Under the pieces are notes generated by a model, which made no database searches, was not told where the DNA came from, and saw only the letters and a list, made by a program, of their open reading frames with translations. A stretch of DNA of 64,000 bases from Sclerurus mexicanus. Lineage: Eukaryota; Chordata; Aves; Passeriformes; Furnariidae. Position 1 is the stretch's first letter. Each line of letters begins with the position of its first letter. The stretch is taken from assembly GCA_013396755.1 (NCBI GenBank), contig VWZF01002410.1, positions 1,869,770 to 1,933,769 of the forward strand. The letters run 5' to 3'. Shown here in pieces: positions 1 to 10,186 of the stretch. The translations under genes were made by a program, and so were the position numbers.

Positions 1-670
1 CATGGGAGCTTAAAGGTGAACCCTATTGTGAATCTCCATGATTTAGCACATATTACAGAGAAGCTTAGCATGTAATTCTGCTCTAAATTTATATTGATTT
101 GCTGTACAATATACAGATCCCTATGGTGTGGCTTCATTGTGAGATTCTTTTCTCACTTCCAGTATCATGCAGCTGTGACTGTAGCTCCAGTGTGAAATGC
201 TCTGATTTACAGGGGGCACAGATGATTTTGTTTTGTGACTATGCTGTGACCCTCTCATGATGTGCTTAGTGACTCCTGCTAGAGAACAGACAATAGGCTG
301 GACTTTAACAACCCACTGATGCAGCCATGTGGCAAAATATCTGCAGCCAATGAAATATCTAAATGTGAAAAACAGCCTCCAGAGCACAGAATCTGATTTA
401 AAGCATATTTGTTTCCAATCCAGCTACAAATAAGGTGTCATACAGAAAAGACAATTTTCTCAAAGACATTTAATTCCCAGGCATAGTCAGTATGCTGTAT
501 GTGGCTCACATCTTCCAGTTCCCAAAACCATCCACCTTTTCCACAAAAATTCTAGTATTACTGACACTACACATCATTACTTCGTCATCCAAAAACTCCA
601 AGATTTTTAGCTTATGCACTTTCACCTAAGTTAGTCTTGGGCCAGAAGCACAAGTATTCAAATAACAGTT
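1..670. other. Intergenic DNA at left edge
   Basis: No gene is recognised here. The stretch is AT-rich and its open frames are short and unlike any family I know. Bases 45-72 contain two pieces that resemble U6 snRNA, described under findings. The right border is the terminus of an LTR. Confidence 0.6.
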
Positions 671-1207
671 TGTGATGGGTTGACTGTGGTCAGCTACTAA
701 CCACTCCCACAGCTGCTCAGTCACCCACCCACTCTTCCATCAGGATGTTGGAGAGAACTGGAAGAGCAAACACAAGAAAAAACTCATGAGTAGAGATAAA
801 GACAGTTTAATACGTGAAGGAAAGTGGAAAAAACCTCCAAGTGATGTAAAGACTATTACTCTTCAATTCCCACAAGCAGATCCACGTGCTGCCAGTCTCC
901 AAGCAATAGCTACTTTGAAAAGACAACCCCCCAGATTTATTGCTGAGTACAACATCATATTGTACATGATATCACTTTGGTCAATTTAGGCCAGCTGTTG
1001 CAGCTTTGTCTGGTCCCAGTTTCTTGTCCATCTCAGCCTTGCTGGAGACACAGAGAGAAAATGGAGAAAACCCTGATGCTGTGTAAGTCCTGTTCAGCAA
1101 TAGCTAAAACACCGATGTGTTACCAACACTGTTTTACTCACAAATCCAAAACTGAGCACTATATGGACTTCTGTGAACAAAGGCAACTCCATGCCAACCA
1201 GATCCAG
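671..1207 (-). mobile_element. Solo LTR of an avian ERVL-type endogenous retrovirus, old
   Basis: Read on the minus strand, this matches an abundant avian LTR as I remember it. Landmarks in order are the stretch around 1098-1160 with AAACAGTGTTGGTAA and GTTATTGCTGA-like blocks, a degenerate TATA region near 935-950, and the poly(A) region TATTAAACTGTCTTTATCTC near 797-816. It ends in CAACCCATCACA at 671. No gag, pol or env sequence is attached on either side, so it is a solo LTR. The outer end near 1207 is approximate and I could not find a clean target-site duplication, which fits an old copy. Short open frames inside it are not genes. The subfamily is not assigned. Confidence 0.75.
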
Positions 1208-1570
1208 TAAACTGTTGAACAATGTCTAAGTAAGGAGGTTTCAGTAAGGTTGTCCTTAGCCTTGAGAACTTAAATAGTACACTATAGAAAAAAATGGTGT
1301 ATTTTATTTGCCCTTTGGAGATTTATATCTCTTGCCACTGAGCAGCCAGAAGTGCTGTGGGAGCTAAGATCCCAGCTGAGGTGTGCCACTTAAGTGCCTA
1401 AAATTTGATGGAGTGAGTCTATGCCGAATAGCTTTGAATTCAATTTAATATTCTACAGAAAATACTACACACTCTACATTGTGTATGGAAGAGGCACAAA
1501 AAAGTGTTACGTACTAGCTGCAATTCTGTAAGTAGTGACAGGTTACACCTCAGCTATACTGTAGCCTTAT

Positions 1571-1618
1571 AAGCCAAAAAAACCCAAAAAACACCAAACC
1601 AAAACAAACAAAAAAAAG
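1571..1618 (+). repeat. A-rich tract with interspersed C
   Basis: The tract is almost entirely A broken by single or paired C (AAAACAAACA type). Similar tracts recur in this window at 2198, 32507, 36761 and 57010. Confidence 0.8.
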
Positions 1619-2197
1619 GAGAAAAAACTAAGGACAGAACATTTACCAATACAGAATATAGCCAGTGTGAGATGATAGAAAGCTCTATTTGTGAATGTTG
1701 TTATGATGAGAGCTTAGTGTTACCAGAGAAATCAAAAAGCACTCTGAAATTACGGATTACATTGAGCAATTGTTATTGTATACCTTCAATCAAAAAAAAT
1801 TGCTCTGTAGTTGCAAACTCATCAAAGTGATTTCTCACCTTCAACCAGTCATTCTTCATCCAGGAGCTGCTCTTTCTCAGGTGATGAATTAGAACTTGTG
1901 CAAAGCACTCTCACCTGCTCAGCCCTCTTCACATCTTTCTACCATTGCTCAAGGCTAACACACGTGTTTAGTGGAATTCCTTGCAAGTAGTTCCTCTTCT
2001 CTACTTCCTTTACTGCCATACCCTGGGACCACATATGTATGTTTTCCACAGATGGTGTTATTAAAGTTTGTCAAAACAGCAGAGTTCCAGAGCAGTTACA
2101 TTAATGCTCTGCAACAACCTTGCATGATCAATTTTTAATTTCAAGTGTTTGAAGAATTTTGAACATAATTAAGCCCTTTAGTTAAAAACAAATAATG

Positions 2198-2253
2198 ACA
2201 CACACACACACACAAAAAACCCCAAAACAAAACCAAAACAAACAAAAAAACCC
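2198..2253 (+). repeat. (AC)8 microsatellite followed by A/C-rich tract
   Basis: Eight AC dinucleotides at 2198-2213 run directly into an A-rich stretch with C interruptions. The open frames over it on both strands are artefacts of the simple repeat. Confidence 0.85.
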
Positions 2254-5200
2254 ACATGAGGATGTTGCAAAGAAAGGGTTGGAGGAAAAGGATTGTTACG
2301 ACTTGATACTGCAACTTCGTGAAGAAATTCAGTATGTGAAAAATGTGAGTTGTGGTAGCAGACTTGCAAAGCAAAGCCATATAGGTATATGTAATCAGAA
2401 CCACTGAAAAATGGCTATCCCATGTGCTGACTGATATCTAGAATATGTATCTAAATTCCATTAATTCAAATTCTGGGTAAAGTCATATTTCTGCTCAGAA
2501 ATAAAAAGGGGGTTGGAATAGGTGTGTCTAGGGTTTGTTTATTCACTATGCAGTTATCATTTTCCTCCAGCAGACATGAAAAATGACACAAGAGTAGAGG
2601 TGAAATGGGAGTCCCTATAAACAAGCAGACTTCCCAAAGGACTTAAATAAGATGGAAACGTGAAAGACATTTCAGTAATGGCCTCCATTAAACTACAAAA
2701 ACTGAATACTACCATTAGATGATTTGTGCTTTTGTTGCAACATTAAAGCATACATAAAGATCATACACATACGCACTAATACAGACACAAGTCTTTTACT
2801 AGATTAAGATTTAGATGGTGTTGTGAAGAAATATTGAAAACAATATTTTGAGTCTTACGGTGCTTCCTCTTCTTGAAAAGGCCATGCAGATGCAACAGTT
2901 AATTGAGCTTAACTAAACAAATGACAAAGACATTCATTAACTTTCAGCTGTCTCAGTATCTTTTTTTCAAAAATATTGTAAGCACATATATAAAATATAG
3001 GAGCATATTTTAATGGGGTGTTTTTCAGCACAGCATGAGAGCTTGAAATCCCAGAGGAACATTGCACAGTGTAGTGCTGCCCTCTGGCTGGAGCCTGAAA
3101 GAGGAAAATCTGAATATTCACTTGTGTACGTGGTATCAGCAGCTTGATATGGTGGAGAAATGTTAATGAATCAAAACCTCCTCTCAAAACCTGAAGCCTG
3201 GTAAGAAGCATGACTTTTCCAAATTGAAAATAAGCTATGGTGTGGAGAGCTCTGTAGCTTTTGAGTTGTTCTTCCTATCCTGTGTCACTAGATAGATCAA
3301 GACATGTGGTGTACAAGGGATGTGAGGTACTGTTCATTGAATACATTCAACATAAAATTTACCTGAGCAATGATAGTATAGTGTTTCAATACATTTTCAC
3401 TGTTCCATTACATGATGTGTCTAACTGTAGCTGTAGCCAGTTTTCTGACAGCTTTGCTAGTCTGTATCTTCTGGTCTGTCTTCCCCTTGCATACAGTCAT
3501 TGTTGATAGTTTTCTCCCATTAAAAATAATAACATTTAGCTATTTTTTTATCTTCTGTAATAGATATTTTCCTTTTCCTATAAACTCAGCCATGAGCACA
3601 GTCCAGCACTCTGTTCCATGATCACACAGCAACATGAGACCTCAGCAAATAAGGAAAATGAGCCACCGTATTACACCTGTAAACATGCAGGTACCATGTA
3701 CCAGGACATACTGTCTTGGTACATCATAAATTATACTTTGGAGTCCTTCATCAAAATGCTGCCACTTTTCACAGACATCTGCCTGGTACCAGTTTCATTC
3801 TCCTTAACACTATGAAGTATTCCAGACTGTTTAATCTAAATCTTCTTTGATAAAAACCTGCTGTTCTGTTCTAACTGCAATGGAGAGGAAGAAAAGATAA
3901 TTTTCTACTCCTTAGCTACATCTTACATCCCTGAAAACCATTAGTAACACCTATATCCTGTCTCCTCTCTCTGTGCTACACACAGTAACTCAGTTATTCC
4001 AGTTGATACGTCCTGGCTAGACTTATGTTCGTTTGCTTTGGTCCCCTGGATTTTCTCCGATAAATCTACATGTGTTTGAAGTGTGCCACCTTATTGTCAA
4101 ATCCTGAGAAGAACTTAATTGAGCAAAACTATCAGTTTCTTATTCTTACAAGTTTATGATTCCTGATCTGCCTCTTCTCAGAAATTGCTGAGCTAGTGAA
4201 ATATACTCAACCCAGACTCCTCTCTGAACAAGCATGTACTGAGGCAGTTCACATCCTTGTCTCTGTGCAGCATCTTGCACTTACTCTTGTTCAAGTACAT
4301 ATTTGTTCCAGAACATTTCTCCAAGTTGTTAACACCAATTTTTTCATTTTGTTTTGTTCTCTGACATAAGTAGTGAAAACAACAACAACCCAAGTTTGAT
4401 GTTTTCAAAGACAGTAGGCCTATTGTTTGTTTCATTAGCTATGATTAGAGGAAAAAAAACAAATGCTGTACTCTAGGACAAATGCCTGTTGAATCTTATT
4501 CTATACATTCTTCCATTTTGACATGTAAATATTTTATAATTATCCAGTTGTCTTCTTAGATTTTTCTATAAAATTTATTTCCTGTTCCACTGAAATGATA
4601 CACTGAATTCTCATTATGTTTGCTACTAGTTTCAGATAAACTGTTGTTATTAACAAACGAGTTTTGAAAAATAACACCTAAATTTATATCTACCTCTGGG
4701 ATACACTTTCTGTGGAAAAACTGCCACTTCACATTATAAGCAAGACCATAAATTTGCATTTTAGTGAAAAGGTTATTTGATGTGTAGTAGTGAAGCAAAT
4801 GCTAAATAAGTAATATAACTTATGTGATAAGGAATATTCTTCCACAAAAATCCATATACCCTAGATGTTAGTTATAATAAGGGCTTCTATCTTTTCTAGG
4901 AAAAAAAAAAAGGCATTTTAGTATTTTGATGGAATGATTATTTAATGATTATTAGTGGTATCGATCAAAAACTTTAGCTAGCCTAGCAACTGTATATTTA
5001 CCAGCATATATTGAATAGCAAACTTCCATAATGCCTTTAACATGCTGGCATTGCAAAAGCTACCTTTCAGAATGTTAAATGGCTTATGAGTTTATAGAAA
5101 TGCTCCTTGTAATTCTTCTGTGTTATGGAACCAAAGCCTGGCATGGAAAAACATGTAGAAAAAACAGTCAGGATATAGCTCAATATCAAAAGTAGCAACA

Positions 5201-5360
5201 CTTTGTCAAAAATTATATAAATATATAGTCTGCTTAAAGCTGAAAAGATTAAAACAGGCTTTATTAATATCATAAATTTCTTATATAAAGCTTTGCAACA
5301 TCTAACTGTAGTATTCAACCAGTAAGTTGGCTTCATAAGGGACCCTGCTTAAATGCCTCT

Positions 5361-6210
5361 GTGCAAATGTACACAGCATGGACAATAAACAAGAGGAGTT
5401 ATGGATGTGCACATGCCTGCAGGGCTATGGTCTTATTGGCATCACAGAGACAGGGTGGGATGGCTCCTGTGACTTTTGTAACAGAAGTACTAGGACTGGT
5501 ATGGGCTGAAATACATACAAAAACATTTGTGTGCAAAAGCACCATGAGGACTTTGGGATGTTTGCTGATGAGAAGCTCAACATGACCTACACTTGCAGTC
5601 AAGAAAGCCAACTGCATCCTGGGCTACATCAAAAGAAGCATGGCCTGTGGTCGAGGGAGGTGATTCTCTCCCTCTGTTTAGCTTTCATGAGACCCCACCT
5701 GGAGTGCTGTTTCCAGCTCTGAGTCCCCCAATGTAAGAAGGGCATCGATATGTTAGAGCAAGTCCAGAAAAAGCCATGAGGATGATTAGAGGACTTCTGT
5801 GAAAACAAGTTGAGAGAGTTTGGGCTGTCCAGCCTACGGAAGAGAAGGCTCTGGGCAGACTTTATAGCCTCTTCCAGTACCTGAAGGGGGCTTACAAGAA
5901 GGCATGCTTTTACAAGGGCGTGTAGTAACAGGACAAGGGGGAATGTGTTTCAACTGAGAGAGGGGGGGTTAAAGTAGATATTATTAAGAAATTCTTTGCC
6001 ATGATGGCACTGAGGCACTGGAACAGGTTGCCCGGAGAAGCATGAATGCTCCATCCCTGGGAGTGTTCAAGCTCAGGTTGCATGGGACTCCAAGAAAACC
6101 TGGTCTAGTGGAAGCTGTGTGTCCCTGCCCATGGCAAGAGGTTTGGAATTAAAAGATCCTTAAAATCCCTTTCAACTCAAACCATTCTATGGTTCTATGA
6201 TTCTGTGATC
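5361..6210 (+). mobile_element. CR1 LINE, internally deleted copy
   Basis: The left part, about 5361-5500, encodes degraded CR1 endonuclease sequence; the core LIGITET followed by W-D is readable at 5432-5470. From about 5549 the sequence jumps to the C-terminal end of the reverse-transcriptase ORF (a DEKLNM-like motif near 5568) and continues through the CR1 3' region, including GGTTGCCCGGAGAAGC near 6027. It ends in the CR1 tail of short ATTCTATG-like repeats at 6181-6210. Most of the polymerase domain is missing between the two parts. Frameshifts and stops show that it is dead. The left boundary is approximate. Confidence 0.85.
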
Positions 6211-8488
6211 CTGGAAAACCATCAAGATCTTATGCAAAGCTCAGATCTGAAATGTCTGGGGTTTTTTAAATTTATAACACTGCACATGTTTACATTATCT
6301 AATTAACACTGTTCTAGACATTGATCTCAGATGTGTAGAACAGTGAAGAGTATTTTCAAGCAACACTTGAATAAGAAATGTTACTGATACAATAGTCAAT
6401 AGTAATTCCTTTCAATTGAGCAGTATAAAGTAATTATCTTTTTCTTGTTGCCTTTCTGAGGAATATGCATGAAAATTTGGTTGGGGATGCACATAACTTT
6501 AAAAATTCATAACTGCTTATTTTGAAATAAAGGCTTTTATGTTTTCCCGTGGAGGTAGAGTTATTTGATTTTTATTATGGAGAATATATTTAGGAAACAG
6601 TATTGAGCAACGTATTGACCAATGTTTGGGAAGCACTAGTTTCAAGCTACACTTGTGAGCTTTCTAGTTAAATATAAATAAATAAATAGGTAGATAAATA
6701 AATTAGTAAGGCATTCTTTTGCCAGAAACATGTAATGTTTCCATTTAATCATATAATCACATATAGACTTTTCAGAGTCTATGTCATTGAGTACTACTCA
6801 GAAAATACATGTAGAATTATCCTTATTGGTTTACCTTATTGGTTTACCTTGCTATAAAATAACTTGTAAAATACCAGGTTTGGACAGCTAGTTTTTTGGG
6901 TTTTTTTTAATAAATAATGGCTTTCTATGCATCTAATCAGGTAGTTGGACATATACAGAAAGAGGTTTAGGTCTGATGTTATTTCTTCAATGTTCTGATA
7001 AGAAAACAATATGGATAATACATGTAGTGTATGTAATAAACTTCATGTTCATTAAATTCAGTTATAGAAGTTCAATATATATTATCTCTTTAAAAGTGAC
7101 TGTACACAGTGACAGATAATCATAAATCTGTGAGAAATGACGAAATGTCTTATAAACCCACACCAAGGAATAGCTATTAATCAGTGTGACTGCTGGAACT
7201 AAATAATGTGTATGGTAAGTAAGCTGTCTGAGCAAGGAAATAATTTTTATGTGTGTCTTCTGCCAAGAGCCTGTGGAAGTGAAAATGGGAAGTAACCAGA
7301 AAGAGAAGACAGAAGACAGATTTCCAGAGCATCTGAAGAAGTGTTAGAGCAGCAAAGGAGAAGCATTTTTTTCAGAAAGGGAAGTTCCACTTAAATTCAA
7401 GACTAGACATGGCCAAAGCAAATAGGCCTGTATCAATATGTCCAAATATGGGGCATGCAAAAAAATGTGTCAGGTGAGTAAGAGAGAGAATGAAATCCAC
7501 CCACCAATCACGGACTGAGACAAGGAAATTTATTCATCATGTTTCCTTAGATTATTTATTTCCTCTTGCTACTGAGTATAAAATGAGTTCTTCTTTGGAA
7601 TCACACAAAAAACTTTGGCAAAGCAGATGCTACATTTTAAGTACAATGCTATGTAGGGGAAACGTGAAAGATCCATCAGAAGGCAACTAGCACATTTCTG
7701 TTCACACCTTCCTGGTTCTGCAAGCTGACAGATGCATTGACTGAATCTTGTTTTCACTCCACTGATGACCAAACCCTTTCAACTCACAAACTCCTACACA
7801 TGAACCAAAATATTGTGACAGGATAAAGAACATCAGAAATCACTGTTAATGTGGAGGTGGAGTATGAAACATGGTTTATCTTTAACAATAAAACAACAGC
7901 AACATAAACAAAGAGAAAATCTAAAACCCATCTACTGCCATTCCAGAAAAGGTATTTTTCTCTACACCAGGTGCCATTTTTAACTTTAGGATGAGTCTTC
8001 TCTTCCTCTCTTTTAATCACAATTTGACAGTCTCTGAATCTGCACCTTCACTCCTTCTTTCTGGTTTTAACCTGTGTTTTCTGTTCCGCTCTTCACAATC
8101 ATCTTCCTTAGGCTTGATAAAATCAAGTTTCCCAATACAGGTTAAGCTGTAAATTCTCAACCATCTCTGCCCTTTTTCCCCTCATCTGCTATTCAACTCT
8201 GAATTAACCCATTAACTATCAAAACAGACAAAATACCAGCTCATTTTTTATTGCACAATGGCCTGACACTGATGCCTTTCTATGAATTATTCCCTCTTCA
8301 AGCCACCATTTGATTTCTTTTTGTATTTCTATTCACTCTAATTCTTGGAAACTTCATTCAGCTGTGAAATTCATGATGTACAAATTATTTTATAATTCCT
8401 CATGCCTTTTCTATTTATGCCCATGAAGATATTGATTATTGGCTCTCAGGTTCTACAGCCTCAGTTCTTTGCCCTTCTCTCTACAAAG
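6211..8488. other. Intergenic DNA 3' of LGSN
   Basis: No gene is recognised. The stretch is AT-rich, holds an AAAT repeat near 6674, and has only short unremarkable open frames. It lies beyond the proposed LGSN poly(A) signal. Confidence 0.5.
6674..6704 (+). repeat. Imperfect (AAAT)n tetranucleotide repeat
   Basis: Repeated AAAT/AATA units, interrupted by one GGTAG, are visible. Confidence 0.75.
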
Positions 8489-8494
8489 TTTATT
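8489..8494 (-). terminator. Candidate LGSN poly(A) signal AATAAA
   Basis: This is the first canonical AATAAA on the minus strand after the LGSN stop codon, about 490 bases downstream. Another AATAAA follows at 8247-8252. Which one is used, if either, cannot be decided from the sequence. Confidence 0.35.
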
Positions 8495-8983
8495 GTTCTA
8501 TCCTGTTTTAAATCAAACTTAGATTCTTCTGGTTTAGCAACCCAAAAGCTACTGAATAGGCTGGGCTAAATCCTATAACCATACTGAACAAGAAATTCCC
8601 CTCCTTCCTCAGTTCTAAACCCCACACCCATCACTGTCTCCATTACTTCTACTTTTCTACACATTATAGAATCCTACTACAGCTGTATATTTGCTACTCT
8701 CCATTTCAGCTTCTCTTTTCTTCTTTTCACCAGCAGGTCTGTTAAAAAAACCCCACAACTGTTTTTTGGGGTTTTTAAAATCCTGTTAATGTTATTAATA
8801 TATGAGTTTTGCACTGCCATGAATGTACAGGGACAATAAAGTGTAATCACCATGTAATATACAAAGGAGAGGGGAAAAAATCCCAAAGCATTAAAAATAT
8901 TTTAAAATACATTTACTAATTTCAAGAATCTTAGCCATTCACTGTATGCATTTACACAGCACCACTACAGAAGAGTGCTCCTT
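8495..8983 (-). other. LGSN: Probable LGSN 3' untranslated region
   Basis: This lies between the LGSN stop codon and the nearest downstream AATAAA on the coding strand. It is AT-rich with no coding signal. It includes an A/T-G/C inverted repeat at 8742-8778 that could fold in the transcript. The extent is inferred only from the poly(A) signal. Confidence 0.4.
8742..8778. repeat. Short inverted repeat (hairpin potential)
   Basis: The left arm TTAAAAAAACCCC (8742-8754) pairs with GGGGTTTTTAA (8768-8778) as nine contiguous pairs plus two more across a bulge. The loop is 13 nt. It falls inside the proposed LGSN 3' UTR. Confidence 0.6.
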
Positions 8984-10186
8984 CTAAATAAAATACCCAA
9001 GGCATTTATTCCTTTCACTATCCATTTCTTCAGTTTCTAACTCATAATGTTTCATGGCAACAAAGTATCGGATAAAAGTTTCTCCTAATGCTTCCTTAAT
9101 GCACGAATCTTTCTCAAGAGCAACAAGAGCATCTTCTAGTTTCAGAGGGACTGACGAAGGTTTCAGATCAGCAGGGGTATCTTCTTCTTCTTCGAGCATA
9201 TCATCATACCTAAGTCCTCTCTTTATTCCATCTAGACCTGCAGCAATAGTAGCAGCAAGGACCAGGTATGGGTTTGCTGCAGCAGAACTTAATTTATTCT
9301 CTATCTGAGTGCCTTTTCCACCATGACATTTTATATTAAAGGCACAGCTGTTATCATTATATGCCCATTTTGCATTTACAGTCTCTTTCGATTCTTTACT
9401 GTATTTTGAATAAGGCTTACGGCAACTGGTGGTGGGAGCCATCAAGCAGCTGATAGCAGCTGTGTGTGCCAAGAGACCTGATAACCAATTTTTTCCAAGC
9501 TCTGTGAGCTCCTCAATTCCATAACCAGCAGAAAACAAATTCTTCTGGCCATTCAAATCCCATAGGCTATGTGACAGAGCCCCTGAATTGTAGAATCCTG
9601 ATTCTGAGAAAAAGCTAGCCACATAGTTATACTTCTTAGCCACCTCTTTAATGCCTGTTCTGAACGTGAAGGCACTGTCAGCAGCATCTATGCCAAATGC
9701 TGGGTGAAAAGTGATCTCCATTTGCCCAGGCCCACTGGAAGAAGAAAAGCTTTCAATGTTGGCACCAGCATAATACATTCCTTCAATGAGCTCCTGAATG
9801 AAAGTCTGGTCATGGTTATTTAGTATTGTAGCTGCAGGAAAGGATATTGTCTTTGAATTTACAACCTCAGTAATGCCGTAAATACAAAATTCATAAGTGA
9901 ATGCAGAGTGCAGAGAAAAACCATTGTCCTGAAGCTGGCTCAGCTGTTTCTTGGCAATGTGCCTCGGCGAGGTCATTAGTGGGTTTCCCAGCACGGTGAA
10001 GGAATCACATATCACTCTTGCAGTCTGCTCAGTCCAGGGTAGTATTCGAAATGTTGATAAATCAGGATTCAGAATTATGTCACAATTAAAATTGGTTGCA
10101 TTTATGTAATCTAATTCATTATCTTTAGGATTCAGCGTCAGCTCAAGATAACTTCTGGGCATGGCAACACCATGAATTGCTTTTTC
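8984..10186 (-). CDS. LGSN: LGSN coding exon 5 (last), glutamine-synthetase catalytic-like domain
   Basis: This exon encodes residues 420-819 and ends at TAG (8984-8986). The acceptor is TGCTCTGTGTTTAG just above 10186, and the exon opens in phase 0 with EKAIHGVAMPRSYLE. Family landmarks are ARVICDSF near 475, SGPGQMEI at 570-577, TQIENK at 712-717, then AAANPYLVLAATIAAGLDGI and a C-terminal KHYELETEE segment. By eye-alignment with class I glutamine synthetases, one metal-binding Glu is Ser in the SSSGPGQMEI region. The active-site His is Leu (residue 623), an Arg is Asn (residue 703), and the R-x-E-x-R triad reads Q-I-E-N-K. A strongly acidic EEEED stretch sits near 751. The open frame on the opposite strand at 9054-9308 is a shadow. 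Confidence 0.95.
   Translation of the reverse strand, partial: EKAIHGVAMPRSYLELTLNPKDNELDYINATNFNCDIILNPDLSTFRILPWTEQTARVICDSFTVLGNPLMTSPRHIAKKQLSQLQDNGFSLHSAFTYEFCIYGITEVVNSKTISFPAATILNNHDQTFIQELIEGMYYAGANIESFSSSSGPGQMEITFHPAFGIDAADSAFTFRTGIKEVAKKYNYVASFFSESGFYNSGALSHSLWDLNGQKNLFSAGYGIEELTELGKNWLSGLLAHTAAISCLMAPTTSCRKPYSKYSKESKETVNAKWAYNDNSCAFNIKCHGGKGTQIENKLSSAAANPYLVLAATIAAGLDGIKRGLRYDDMLEEEEDTPADLKPSSVPLKLEDALVALEKDSCIKEALGETFIRYFVAMKHYELETEEMDSERNKCLGYFI

Larger units (their letters stand above)
1208..5360. other. Intergenic DNA without a recognised gene
   Basis: This is AT-rich sequence with open frames of up to about 100 codons, none with recognisable domains or splice structure. It contains an A/C-rich tract and a CA microsatellite, listed separately. 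I see no RNA gene here. Confidence 0.55.

Noticed and set aside
9054..9308. Ser-rich plus-strand open frame of 84 codons
   Set aside because: It lies antisense within LGSN exon 5, whose minus-strand frame is strongly supported by homology.
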